A DNA stretch of 64,000 bases from an uncultured Rivibacter sp. (GTDB lineage Bacteria > Pseudomonadota > Gammaproteobacteria > Burkholderiales > Burkholderiaceae), in assembly GCA_946480925.1 (NCBI GenBank), contig CAMLLU010000003.1, positions 62,001 through 126,000 on the forward strand, given 5' to 3'. Below are positions 1 through 7,839 of this stretch, one piece after another; the stretch's first letter is position 1, and each line of letters opens with the position of its first letter. The notes beneath the pieces are model-generated. The model was not told the DNA's origin. It saw only the letters and a program-made list of their open reading frames with translations, and ran no database searches. Made by a program: the position numbers and the translations under genes.

Positions 1-105
1 GCCGGGGCCGATGGTCGCAACGAAGCGCTGCTGGTAGGGCGTGTCGCCGGGAAACACCGGCGACACCTCGCTGACCGGGGGTGAAATGTCCCAGAGCTTT
101 TTCAT
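1..105 (-). CDS. kynB: Kynurenine formamidase, N-terminal fragment (cut by window edge)
   Basis: Only the first 35 residues are present; the gene runs off the left edge. The translation opens MKKLWDISP and continues with VFPGDTPY, the characteristic start of bacterial kynurenine formamidases of the cyclase-like family. Members hydrolyse N-formylkynurenine to kynurenine in tryptophan breakdown (family knowledge). The metal-binding histidines would lie outside the window, so activity cannot be judged. The ATG has no obvious Shine-Dalgarno sequence. An imperfect inverted repeat at 131-161 (GGGTCGTGG against CCAACGACCC) lies just upstream and could be an operator, but nothing shows that it is. 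No kynA or kynU is visible in the window. Confidence 0.8.
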   Translation of the reverse strand, partial: MKKLWDISPPVSEVSPVFPGDTPYQQRFVATIGPG

Positions 106-186
106 GGCCGGCACCGTAGCACCGGCTTTTGGGTCGTGGTGTCGGTTAATTCCAACGACCCCGCGGGTTTCGATAGTTCTCCGATC

Positions 187-2001
187 TCAGCGGCTTGCAG
201 GCGCAGCAAATTCGGCGATAGGCGGTGTGTCGCCGCCTCTGCGTGCGAGCAGCGCAGAGGTCTCGCGCACCAGTGCCACGAACTCGGCACGCTGGCCGTG
301 CGGGTCGCGACCCAGCGATGCGGCGGCGAGCGTTGCGCTGTCGTCGAGCGTCCAGCGGCCGGTGTAGGGGCTGGCGGCCAACGTTTGTGCATAGCCGGCC
401 ACTGCCGCGGCAAAGCGCAGGTCGGTCGATGCCTTGTCGAAGGCGAGGGCCTTGTTCTCCATCGGCTGCTCGATCAACGCGCTGGTGTCGCTGCCCGGGG
501 CCTTGTAGCGAATGCGCAGCCAGCCGAGCTCGCCGCTCTTGCCTTGCGAGCCGGCCTCCACGCGGTTGGCCGGGTAGCGCCGATCGGGCAACAGTCCCGC
601 CTGGCCTTGCAGCGTGATCTCGTACAGCGCCGTCACGTGGTGGCCCGCGCCGATGTCGCCGGCATCGACCTTGTCGTTGGCGAAGTCTTCTTCACGCAGT
701 GCGCGGTTGTCGTAGCCGATCAGGCGGTACTCTTTCACCACCGCCGGGTTGAACTCGAGCTGCAGCTTCACGTCACTGGCCACCGTGGCGAGCGTGGAGC
801 GGAACTCGTGCACCAGCACCTTGCGAGCCTCGGCCACGGTGTCGAGGAACGAATACTTGCCGTCGCCCACGTCGGCAATGGCTTCCATCAGCGCGTCGTT
901 GTAGCTCGCGTGGCCCACGCCCAGCGTCGACAGCCCGATGCCGCTCTTGCGTTCGGCGGCGACGATCTCCTTCAACTGGTCGATGTTGGTGACGCCCACG
1001 TTGAAGTCACCGTCGGTGGCCAGCAGGATGCGGTTGATGCCGCCCTTGATGTAGCCATGCCGCGCTTCCTGGTAGGCCAGCCGTAGCCCCGAGGCACCGG
1101 CCGTGCTGCCGCCGGCCTGCAGCGCTTCGATGGCTTCGCGGATGCGGATCTTGTCGTGGCCCGGCGTGGAGGGCAGCGCGACCCGCGTGCTGCCCGCGTA
1201 GGTGACGATGGCCACGCGGTCCTGCTCGCGCAGTTGCCCGACGAAGGCCAGCATCGCCTCCTTCACCAGGGGCAGGCTCTGCGGGATGTTCATCGAGCCC
1301 GACACGTCGATCAGCAGCACCAGGTTGGCCGGCGGCAGCGTGTCCAGGGCCGGGTCGGCCGCCTGGATGCCGATGCGCAGCAGGTGGTTGCTGGCATTCC
1401 ACGGGCTGGCCGCAAGCTCCGTGCGCACGGCAAACGGCAGCTTCGAGCCCAGCGCCTCGGGGCGCGGGTCTTCGTAGCTGAAGTAGTTGAGCATCTCTTC
1501 GGCACGCACTGTGGCCGCCGGCACCGAGGCGCCGCGGCGCACGAGGCCGCGCACGCTGCTGTAGGAGCCGGTGTCCACGTCGATCGAAAAGGTGGACACC
1601 GGTGCCTCGGCCACGCGCTTGACCGGGTGGGCTGTCGCCGTGCGGGTGGTGATGCCGGTGTAGCTCGCGTCGCGCTCCATGAGGCGGGCCGGGGGCGGAG
1701 CGACGCCGGCGATGGCCGGTGCGGCGGCCGGCGCCGGCTGGTACGCCTGTGCGGTGTGCGCAGACAACTGGCCTGTGGCTTCGGCGACGCGCGACTCCTT
1801 CGCGACGGCTTCACGCCGCGAGCGCTCAAGCCCCTGGCGCTGGGCCTGGGCATCGGCTGCGACCGCGGTAGCCGCAGCCGCCTTGTGGTCAGCGGGTGGC
1901 ACTGCGGAGCCGTCGCCGCGCATGTCGGATGTCGAGCAAGCGACCAGCGTGGCCGCCAGCAATGCGGCAAGGCCGCGTGCCAGATGGGTGGAGGAGGGCA
2001 T
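187..2001 (-). CDS. von Willebrand factor type A domain lipoprotein (YfbK-like)
   Basis: The 604-residue protein starts at an ATG that gives a lipoprotein signal peptide ending LVA-C, with the lipidated Cys at residue 22; an in-frame upstream extension would spoil this signal. An Ala/Gln-rich, charged linker follows, then a YfbK-type N-terminal module (FSIDVDTGSYS). A VWA domain carries the metal-ion-dependent adhesion motif DVSGSM at about residues 232-237 and the later ATDGDFN segment. A C-terminal DUF3520-like region ends the protein. Such proteins are thought to bind protein partners on the periplasmic side of the envelope; no ligand is known and I infer none. It is 93 bp downstream of ykgJ on the same strand and may or may not share its transcript. 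Confidence 0.85.
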   Translation of the reverse strand: MPSSTHLARGLAALLAATLVACSTSDMRGDGSAVPPADHKAAAATAVAADAQAQRQGLERSRREAVAKESRVAEATGQLSAHTAQAYQPAPAAAPAIAGVAPPPARLMERDASYTGITTRTATAHPVKRVAEAPVSTFSIDVDTGSYSSVRGLVRRGASVPAATVRAEEMLNYFSYEDPRPEALGSKLPFAVRTELAASPWNASNHLLRIGIQAADPALDTLPPANLVLLIDVSGSMNIPQSLPLVKEAMLAFVGQLREQDRVAIVTYAGSTRVALPSTPGHDKIRIREAIEALQAGGSTAGASGLRLAYQEARHGYIKGGINRILLATDGDFNVGVTNIDQLKEIVAAERKSGIGLSTLGVGHASYNDALMEAIADVGDGKYSFLDTVAEARKVLVHEFRSTLATVASDVKLQLEFNPAVVKEYRLIGYDNRALREEDFANDKVDAGDIGAGHHVTALYEITLQGQAGLLPDRRYPANRVEAGSQGKSGELGWLRIRYKAPGSDTSALIEQPMENKALAFDKASTDLRFAAAVAGYAQTLAASPYTGRWTLDDSATLAAASLGRDPHGQRAEFVALVRETSALLARRGGDTPPIAEFAAPASR

Positions 2002-2094
2002 GGGCGTCCTTTCTTCTCTCTGTTTCAGCCGGAAAGGCGGTGCCGGCCGGCACCGTTGCTGCTGAAACGGCGGACGCATGGAAACGGGGTTAAG

Positions 2095-2418
2095 TCACTC
2101 CAGCGGCGGCAAACCGTGCCTGGCGCGGGCGCGGTTGCAGGCCTCGTCGCCGCGGCCCAGCGGCGCCAGCATGCCGAACTCGCGGCACGGCCCGGGGCGC
2201 CATTCGTAGATGCCGCAGCTGGCGCGTTCGCCCACCGTGCCCACCAGCGCCGCGCAGCGTGGCCGCGCGTGGTCGGTGCCGCGCATGCGGCAGGTCGAGT
2301 CGGTCACTTCGACGGCCAGGCCGTCGGGCACGTGGCCGCCTTCGCTTTGCAGCTCGTCGCGGGCGAAGTCGACGCGAAAGGAGGCGCAACATGCTCCGCA
2401 AGCGATGCAGGGGTTCAT
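2095..2418 (-). CDS. YkgJ-family cysteine-cluster protein
   Basis: This small protein of 107 residues has the Cys pattern of the YkgJ / UPF0153 zinc- or iron-chelating family: CIACGACC near the N-terminus, a middle Cys in STCRM, a Cys in RPRC, and C-x9-C in the GIYEWRPGPC region. The molecular function of the family is unknown; metal binding is inferred from the Cys spacing. The chosen ATG overlaps the stop of the upstream kinase gene by 4 nt (ATGA), which indicates translational coupling. A much longer open frame exists upstream, but it runs antisense-like inside the kinase gene and was rejected as the start. Confidence 0.85.
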   Translation of the reverse strand: MNPCIACGACCASFRVDFARDELQSEGGHVPDGLAVEVTDSTCRMRGTDHARPRCAALVGTVGERASCGIYEWRPGPCREFGMLAPLGRGDEACNRARARHGLPPLE

Positions 2419-3863
2419 GAAGGTTCCGCGCGATGTCCGAGGGCGGCGCGCACCACGGTCACGGTGCATTCGGCGGCTGCCGATACCTCCGACGACACGC
2501 TGCCCAGATAACGCCGCAATGCCGAGGCACCGCGCGCGCCGATGATGATGTGGTCCACCTGGTTGCGCTGCGCGTAGCCGAGCAGGGCACCGGCCACGTC
2601 GGGCGATTCGAGCACCTGGCAGGTGACGCGGTGGTCTTCTCGCCAGCCCAGCGCTTCTCGCAGGCCGTGGGCCCAGTGCTTCAGCTCGATGAGCCGCAGC
2701 ATGTGCAGGTGGCGACCCTGTGCATCGACCGTTTCGTCCATGCCGATCAGGTTGGTCTTGAGCACGCTCACGCAGGCCAGCCGGGCCGAGGGCAGGCCGC
2801 CGAGCAAACGCAGCACGTTCTCGCGCAGCGCGGCTGAGAGTTCGGGGGATGCCGACGTGTCCACCGCCGCCATCACGATCGGGTTGCGCTCCGCCTGGTC
2901 GTGGGCGGCTTGCTGGCGCGCAGGCTCGGCTCCGGTGGCTCGCCACCAGCGTTTCAGCCGCGTCCAGCGGCCGGCGGCATGCATGCGTTCGGCACGCGCG
3001 GTGAGTTCGACCTCGACCGGGTTCTGCAGGTCGAAGGCCAGGTGAGCCGCGGTGGCATAGCGGCGCTCGGCCTGCACCTCCAGGCAGCGCAGCACCACCT
3101 CCTGCAGCCACGGCGGGCAGTCCGGCCGCAGCGCGCGCGGCGGCACCGGCTCGGTGTAGAGCCGCTCGCGCAGGCCCCTCACGCTGGTGGGCGCGCCGAA
3201 CGGCCGCTCGCCGGTGAGCAGGTGGTAGAGCATCACGCCCAGCGAAAACAGGTCGCTGCGCGGCTCGTCGCGCACGAACTGCACCTGTTCCGGCGACATG
3301 TAGGGGCCGGTGCCCAGCGGCAGGTGGAACTCCTCGTCAAGCAGGTCGGGCAACTGGTCGTGGTGCGAGAGGCCGAAGTCCACCAGCACCGCTTCGCCAG
3401 TGGCGCGGAACATCACGTTGCTCGGCTTCACGTCGAGGTGGATCACGTGCTGCCGGTGCAGCTCGTGCAGGGCCTGCGCCACACGCACGCCGACGTCGAT
3501 CACCTCGCCCAGCGGCAACGGGGCGGCGTCCAGCCGCGGGCGCAGCGACTCACCGGCGATGCGCTCCATCACGAGGTAGGGCCTGCGCGTGTAGTCGCCG
3601 CGGGCAATGAAGCGCGGCACGTGCAGGCCTTGCAGCCGCGGCAGGATCATCTGTTCGACTTCGAAGCCCACGATGGCCGAAGCATCGTCGCTGTCGCGCA
3701 GGTGCGGCGTCTTCATCAGCATCGGCAGCGCGTGGTCCGGGTGGGTCACGCTCCACAGCGTGGCCATGCCGCCCTGGTGCAGCCGCTCGCCGAGCACGAA
3801 GCCGTCGATCACAGCGCCCGGCTCGAACACCATGCTTGCGTCGATGCCGACCACGCTATGCAT
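2415..3863 (-). CDS. Serine/threonine protein kinase fused to a universal stress protein (UspA) domain
   Basis: The 482-residue protein has two domains. Residues 20-290 are a Hanks-type kinase: glycine loop ERLHQGGMATLW, ATP-binding Lys at about 51, catalytic loop HLDVKPSN at 142-149 (an HLD rather than HRD kinase), DFG at 162-164, and GTGPYMSPEQ in the activation segment. After a basic, Trp-rich linker, residues 327-473 form a UspA domain with the nucleotide-binding pattern GARGAS followed by GSVSSEV. No membrane segment is seen, so it should be cytoplasmic. It starts 9 bp after the metallophosphoesterase stop and overlaps ykgJ, so the three genes look like one transcript. Substrates are unknown. 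A kinase carrying its own stress-nucleotide sensor is a plausible reading, but inferred. Confidence 0.9.
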   Translation of the reverse strand: MHSVVGIDASMVFEPGAVIDGFVLGERLHQGGMATLWSVTHPDHALPMLMKTPHLRDSDDASAIVGFEVEQMILPRLQGLHVPRFIARGDYTRRPYLVMERIAGESLRPRLDAAPLPLGEVIDVGVRVAQALHELHRQHVIHLDVKPSNVMFRATGEAVLVDFGLSHHDQLPDLLDEEFHLPLGTGPYMSPEQVQFVRDEPRSDLFSLGVMLYHLLTGERPFGAPTSVRGLRERLYTEPVPPRALRPDCPPWLQEVVLRCLEVQAERRYATAAHLAFDLQNPVEVELTARAERMHAAGRWTRLKRWWRATGAEPARQQAAHDQAERNPIVMAAVDTSASPELSAALRENVLRLLGGLPSARLACVSVLKTNLIGMDETVDAQGRHLHMLRLIELKHWAHGLREALGWREDHRVTCQVLESPDVAGALLGYAQRNQVDHIIIGARGASALRRYLGSVSSEVSAAAECTVTVVRAALGHRAEPS

Positions 3864-3872
3864 GAGCGCCGT

Positions 3873-4619
3873 TCAGATGCCGGTGCGCAAGCGCTCGGCC
3901 CAGCGCGGCGGCAGGCCGGCGGCCAGCACTTTGGCCGCTGCGGCTTCGGCGTCGTAGGGCACACGGTGCAGCACCAGTTCCAGCGACTCGGTGTCGAAGG
4001 TCGCCCAGCAGACCGCCGGGTTGCCGTCGCGAGGTTGGCCCGCCGAACCGGGGATCACCAGCCAGCGCCGCGTGGGCAGCAGCGGCACCGGCACGCCGGG
4101 CACCGGCCGAAAGTCGAGCACCTTGGCTGTGGCCGACATGTGATACAGCCGCGGCTCGTGCACATGGCCGCAGAAGGTGTAGAGACGGTCGGTGGCCTGC
4201 AGGCTGCGCACTGCGTCGCCGCGGCTGTGGATGTAGCCCCATTGGGCCGGGGCCCATGCATTGGCGTGCACGAACAGGCAGTCGCCGAGCGTGGCTGTCA
4301 GGGGCAGCGAGCCCAGGAATTTCAGCTGCGATGCATCGAGCTGTGAACGCGCCCATTCAGCCGTGGCTGCGGCTTCCGGGTCCATCGTGGCCGAAGGCTC
4401 GCGCACGGCGGTGTTGTCGTGGTTGCCCAGCACCGCGATCGCGCCTTCGCTTTCGACGAGGCCGCGTACCTGCTCGACGACCCAGGTGGGGTCCGCGCCG
4501 TAGCCGACGTAGTCGCCAAGAAAGACGAAACGATCCGGGCGCTGGGCCCGCGCCTGCTCGAGGCAGGTCTGCACCGCCTCGCGGTTGGCATGCAGGTCGG
4601 TGAGGATGGCGAGCTTCAT
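3873..4619 (-). CDS. Metallophosphoesterase (calcineurin-like, YfcE/ApaH-type)
   Basis: The 248-residue protein carries all core motifs of the calcineurin-like superfamily in order: DLHAN at residues 8-12, GDYVGYG near 39, GNHD near 71, a HAN segment mid-protein and GHVHEPR near 146. These residues bind a two-metal centre that hydrolyses phosphoester bonds. Close bacterial relatives are usually annotated only as metallophosphoesterases; the substrate may be a phosphodiester, a nucleotide or a phosphoprotein. It lies between argF (23 bp upstream) and the kinase/UspA gene (9 bp downstream). A phosphatase immediately upstream of a kinase suggests opposing activities, but this is inference. The ATG start (MKLAILTDLHAN) agrees with family starts. 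Confidence 0.88.
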   Translation of the reverse strand: MKLAILTDLHANREAVQTCLEQARAQRPDRFVFLGDYVGYGADPTWVVEQVRGLVESEGAIAVLGNHDNTAVREPSATMDPEAAATAEWARSQLDASQLKFLGSLPLTATLGDCLFVHANAWAPAQWGYIHSRGDAVRSLQATDRLYTFCGHVHEPRLYHMSATAKVLDFRPVPGVPVPLLPTRRWLVIPGSAGQPRDGNPAVCWATFDTESLELVLHRVPYDAEAAAAKVLAAGLPPRWAERLRTGI

Positions 4620-4642
4620 GTACTGCCGGCCCGCGTCGAGTG

Positions 4643-5584
4643 TCAGCCTATGCGGCCCAGCAGCAGGTACTCCATGAGCGCCTTCTGCACGTGCATCCTG
4701 TTTTCGGCTTCGTCCCAGACGACCGATTGCGGCCCGTCGATGACCTCGGCGGCCACCTCTTCGCCACGATGCGCTGGCAGGCAGTGCATGAAGAGGGCGT
4801 CCTTGCGTGCCACGGCCATCATCTCGGCATCGACGCACCATTCGGCAAAAGCCTTGCGGCGCTCTTCGTTTTCGGCCTCGTAGCCCATGCTGGTCCACAC
4901 GTCGGTGGTCACGAGGTGGGCATCGCGGCAGGCGTCCATCGGGTTGTCGAAGACCTTGTAGCAGCCGGTGTTGGTGATGCCGGCCACCTTGGGATCGATC
5001 TCGTAGCCGCTGGGCGTGCTCACGTGGACGGTGAAGCCCAGGATCTCGGCCGCCTGCAGCCAGGTGTTGGCCATGTTGTTGCCGTCGCCCACCCAGGCGA
5101 CCGTCTTGCCCGCGATGCTGCCGCGGTGCTCGATGAAGGTGAAGATGTCCGCCAGGATCTGGCAGGGGTGGAACTCGTTGGTGAGCCCATTGATCACCGG
5201 CACGCGTGAGTGCGCGGCGAAGCGCTCGATCTTCGATTGCTCGAAGGTACGGATCATCACCAGGTCGACCATGCGGCTGATCACGCGGGCCGAGTCCTCC
5301 ACCGGCTCGGCGCGGCCCAGCTGGCTGTCGCCGGTGGTGAGATGCACCACCGAGCCGCCCATCTGGTACATGCCCGCTTCGAAGCTCACGCGCGTGCGGG
5401 TGGAGGCCTTCTCGAAGATCATCGCCAGCGTGCGGTCCACCAGCGGTTGGTACTTCTCGTAGTTCTTGAAGCGCTTCTTGATGATGGCCGTGCGCTCGAA
5501 GAGGTAGGCGTATTCCTCGGTGCGGAAGTCCTTGAACTGCAGGTAGTGCTTGCTGAGCGTCTGGCCGGGTTTCATGGTGGTCAT
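4643..5584 (-). CDS. argF: Ornithine carbamoyltransferase
   Basis: The gene encodes the enzyme that joins carbamoyl phosphate to ornithine to make citrulline in arginine synthesis (cytoplasmic trimer). The 313-residue product has the carbamoyl-phosphate motif STRTR in EKASTRTRVSFE, the FHPCQILAD segment, and the ornithine-side HCLPAHRG loop, so all catalytic motifs are intact. Two ATGs are possible; the first, 2 bp after the argD stop, gives MTTMKPGQ, and the second is 9 nt downstream. Neither has a strong Shine-Dalgarno sequence, and tight coupling to argD is likely. The order argD-argF is common in betaproteobacteria. Confidence 0.96.
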   Translation of the reverse strand: MTTMKPGQTLSKHYLQFKDFRTEEYAYLFERTAIIKKRFKNYEKYQPLVDRTLAMIFEKASTRTRVSFEAGMYQMGGSVVHLTTGDSQLGRAEPVEDSARVISRMVDLVMIRTFEQSKIERFAAHSRVPVINGLTNEFHPCQILADIFTFIEHRGSIAGKTVAWVGDGNNMANTWLQAAEILGFTVHVSTPSGYEIDPKVAGITNTGCYKVFDNPMDACRDAHLVTTDVWTSMGYEAENEERRKAFAEWCVDAEMMAVARKDALFMHCLPAHRGEEVAAEVIDGPQSVVWDEAENRMHVQKALMEYLLLGRIG

Positions 5585-5586
5585 GC

Positions 5587-6792
5587 TCACGCGGCGGGCT
5601 TGGCGAGGAAGTCCTTGATGAGCGGCACCAGGTGCGTGACGATTTCGCGTGCCTCGGCCTCGGTGAGGATGAGCGCCGGCAGCAGGCGCACCACCTTGTC
5701 GGCCGTCACGCTGATCAGGAGGCCCGTTTCGGCGGCGCGGCCCAGCAGTTCGCCGCAGGGGCGGTCGAGCTCGATGCCGATCATCAGCCCCTGGCCGCGG
5801 ATTTCCACCACGCCCGGGTTGCCGGCGAACTCGCGTTCGAACTCGGCCTTCATCAGAGCGCCCTGGCGCGCCGCGTTGTCGAGCAGCTTGTCCTCTTCCA
5901 TGATGCGCAGCGTCTCGATGCCCGCCCGCATGGCCAGCGGGTTGCCGCCGAAGGTTGTGCCGTGGTTGCCCGGGCCCAGCACGTTGGCTGCCTTCGGCCC
6001 GCAGACGATGGCACCCACCGGCACTCCGCCCGCCAAGCCCTTGGCCAGCGGCATCACGTCGGGCTTGATGCCGGCCCACTGGTGCGCGAACCACTTGCCG
6101 GTGCGGCCGACGCCGCACTGCACCTCGTCGATCATCAACAGCCAGCCGCGCTGGTCGCAGATGCGGCGCACGGCCTGCAGGTATTCGGCGCGCGCCGGGT
6201 TGATGCCGCCTTCACCCTGGATGGTTTCAAGGAACACCGCCACCACGTTGGGGCGGGTCTTCGCGACCTCTTCAATGGCGGCGGCATCGTTCAGCGGCAC
6301 GCGCACGAACCCCGGTACCAGCGGCTCGAAGCCCTTCTGCACCTTGGCATTGCCGGTGGCCGACAGCGTGGCGATCGAACGGCCATGGAAGGCCCGTTCG
6401 TAAACCACGATCTCCGGAAGTTCGATGCCCTTGTCATGCCCGTACTTGCGGGCGATCTTGATGGCGCCCTCGTTGGCTTCGAGCCCCGAGTTGCCGAAGA
6501 ACACGTTGGTGAGGCCCGACAGCTCGCACAGCTTGGAGGCGAGCTGCTCCTGCAGCGGCATCTGGTAATAGTTGGAGCAGTGGATCAGCTTGGCCACCTG
6601 ATCCTGGAGGGCCGGCACCAGCCTCGGGTGCGCATGGCCGAGCGTGTTGACGGCAATGCCGGCCAGCGCGTCGAGGTATTCGCGACCTTCCGTGTCCCAC
6701 ACTCGCACGCCTTTGCCATGCGACAGCGCAAACGGCAGGCGGCCATAGGTGTTCATCACGTGGGAGGCGGGCGGGGTCACGGCGTCGGTCAT
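5587..6792 (-). CDS. argD: Acetylornithine aminotransferase
   Basis: The 401-residue class-III PLP aminotransferase carries the cofactor-binding motifs GNSGLEANEGAIK, LMIDEVQCGVGRTG and the Schiff-base lysine in PLAKGLAGGVPVG. It converts N-acetylglutamate semialdehyde to N-acetylornithine in arginine synthesis, and family members may also serve lysine synthesis. The ATG start (MTDAVTPPASH) is preceded by a terminator-like hairpin with a U-rich tail (see 6804-6840) and overlaps the stop of a 19-codon upstream frame by ATGA, so its leader may be regulatory. It is the first gene of the run argD-argF-phosphoesterase-kinase-ykgJ. Confidence 0.95.
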   Translation of the reverse strand: MTDAVTPPASHVMNTYGRLPFALSHGKGVRVWDTEGREYLDALAGIAVNTLGHAHPRLVPALQDQVAKLIHCSNYYQMPLQEQLASKLCELSGLTNVFFGNSGLEANEGAIKIARKYGHDKGIELPEIVVYERAFHGRSIATLSATGNAKVQKGFEPLVPGFVRVPLNDAAAIEEVAKTRPNVVAVFLETIQGEGGINPARAEYLQAVRRICDQRGWLLMIDEVQCGVGRTGKWFAHQWAGIKPDVMPLAKGLAGGVPVGAIVCGPKAANVLGPGNHGTTFGGNPLAMRAGIETLRIMEEDKLLDNAARQGALMKAEFEREFAGNPGVVEIRGQGLMIGIELDRPCGELLGRAAETGLLISVTADKVVRLLPALILTEAEAREIVTHLVPLIKDFLAKPAA

Positions 6793-6803
6793 CGTTCGGC
6801 TCC

Positions 6804-6840
6804 AAAAAGAAAGGGCGCGGACCAAAGGAAGGACCGCGCC
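6804..6840 (-). promoter_or_regulatory. Terminator-like hairpin in the argD leader (possible attenuator)
   Basis: Read on the minus strand, GGCGCGG-UCC pairs with GGU-CCGCGCC (seven G/C pairs, one U-U mismatch, two more pairs, 7-nt loop). The right arm is followed by CUUUCUUUUU and then, 11 nt later, by the argD ATG. A TAGAAT hexamer at 6847-6852 could be the -10 box, which would put the transcript 5' end at the hairpin itself. A 19-codon frame (starting MLQARSFLW) crosses the hairpin and ends on the argD start codon. Either attenuation or 5'-end stabilisation is possible; the sequence alone does not decide. Confidence 0.5.
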
Positions 6841-6959
6841 TGCAACATTCTAAGAGTGCGTGATGAATGCCCCGTGGCTTTGGTAGGCCCCGCCGGCAAG
6901 GCTGTTGCGCTGCAGCACAATACGCGTTTCGCGTTCGCGCACCGACTTCCCGCCGTACT

Positions 6960-7298
6960 GTGTCCACGCCGCCGTCCAAACCCCGCGAAATCTTCATCCA
7001 GGGCCTTACCAAGGACGGCAAGACTTTTCGCCCGAGCGACTGGGCCGAGCGATTGGCCGGTGCCATGTCGTGCTTTCGCCCTGGCGGCGGCGGGCGAGGG
7101 CCGGGTGCGCATATCGGCTATTCGCCGTACTGCGTCCCCACGGTGATCAATGGCGTGAAGTGCGTGGTGGTTAACGAAGCGCTGAAGGACATCGAAGTGA
7201 TGGCCTGGGACTTCGTGATGAGCTTTGCCCGCGACAACAACCTGCAGGTGATCGAGGCGTGCCTGCTGCCGGATGCTTCGCCGCCGAAGGCAGGCTGA
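6960..7298 (+). CDS. DUF3579 family protein
   Basis: The 112-residue conserved protein shows the family hallmark IFIQGLTKDGKTFRPSDWAERL followed by MSCFRPGG and the GYSPYCVPT segment. The family occurs mainly in betaproteobacteria next to arginine genes and rpsT, as here, and has no established function. I chose the GTG at 6960 because it puts the conserved block near the N-terminus; longer in-frame starts add an Arg/Ala-rich stretch unlike the family. It is divergent from argD with about 167 bp between, and convergent with rpsT, from which the hairpin at 7342-7367 separates it. Confidence 0.85.
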   Translation: MSTPPSKPREIFIQGLTKDGKTFRPSDWAERLAGAMSCFRPGGGGRGPGAHIGYSPYCVPTVINGVKCVVVNEALKDIEVMAWDFVMSFARDNNLQVIEACLLPDASPPKAG

Positions 7299-7341
7299 CG
7301 CTGTTAATGAAAGAGCCCGCGGCGAAGAGCCGACCAAAAGC

Positions 7342-7367
7342 AAAAAGGCCCGCAGCTGCGGGCCTTT
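7342..7367 (-). terminator. Rho-independent terminator for rpsT (possibly bidirectional)
   Basis: An uninterrupted 18-nt palindrome (GGCCCGCAG then CTGCGGGCC) lies between the convergent DUF3579 and rpsT genes. On the minus strand it is followed by TTTTTG and further T-rich sequence, a good terminator for rpsT; on the plus strand only three T follow. Confidence 0.85.
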
Positions 7368-7387
7368 GTCCACCTGGGAAATTGGCT

Positions 7388-7684
7388 TCAGGCAGCCAGG
7401 GCCTTGACCTTGGCCGACAGGCGGCTCTTGTAACGGGCGGCCTTGTTCTTGTGGAAGATGCCCTTGTCGGCGATCGAGTCGATCACGCTCTGGGCAGACT
7501 TGAAGGTCTCGGCGGCCTTGTTCTTGTCACCGACCGAAACGGCCTTGAGCACGCTCTTGATGGCGGTGCGGAACTTGGAGCGGAGCGAAGAGTTCGCCGC
7601 GTTCAGCTTGACGTCCTGACGCGCGCGCTTGCGGCCCGACGCCAGTCGAACCGTCTTTTTCTTGGCTTTGGAGGAGGTGGCCAT
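7388..7684 (-). CDS. rpsT: 30S ribosomal protein S20
   Basis: The 98-residue, Lys/Arg/Ala-rich protein begins [19 protein letters not shown] and contains the S20 signature [12 protein letters not shown] and the C-terminal [14 protein letters not shown] block. It binds 16S rRNA in the small subunit. The ATG at 7684 matches the family start; an upstream extension was rejected. A TACACT hexamer (minus strand, 7723-7728) is a plausible -10 box, placing a promoter in the space shared with murJ. Transcription ends at the hairpin at 7342-7367. Confidence 0.97.
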   Translation of the reverse strand: MATSSKAKKKTVRLASGRKRARQDVKLNAANSSLRSKFRTAIKSVLKAVSVGDKNKAAETFKSAQSVIDSIADKGIFHKNKAARYKSRLSAKVKALAA

Positions 7685-7782
7685 GTGTATAGCTGCCCAG
7701 GTGGATGGGTGGAAAGCCGGCGAGTGTAGCACGCAGCGCAGGCTTCTGGTAGCCCGCCGAGTGGCCGTTAGTGGGCGCTTCC

Positions 7783-7788
7783 TATAAT
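7783..7788 (+). promoter_or_regulatory. Perfect -10 box (TATAAT) upstream of murJ
   Basis: TATAAT lies 51 bp upstream of the murJ ATG in the divergent rpsT-murJ gap. No good -35 hexamer is visible at 16-18 bp. Confidence 0.55.
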
Positions 7789-7839
7789 CGCGCCGCCATC
7801 TCGACCGCCTCGCTTGCGAACAGAACGAAAAGACCCCGA

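Noticed and set aside
131..161. Inverted repeat before kynB as a terminator
   Set aside because: No T-run follows either arm on either strand; at most it is an operator candidate, mentioned under kynB.
2419..3111. Long N-terminal extension of the YkgJ protein
   Set aside because: It lies in another frame of the kinase/UspA gene and has no Cys-cluster features; the ATGA-coupled start fits the family.
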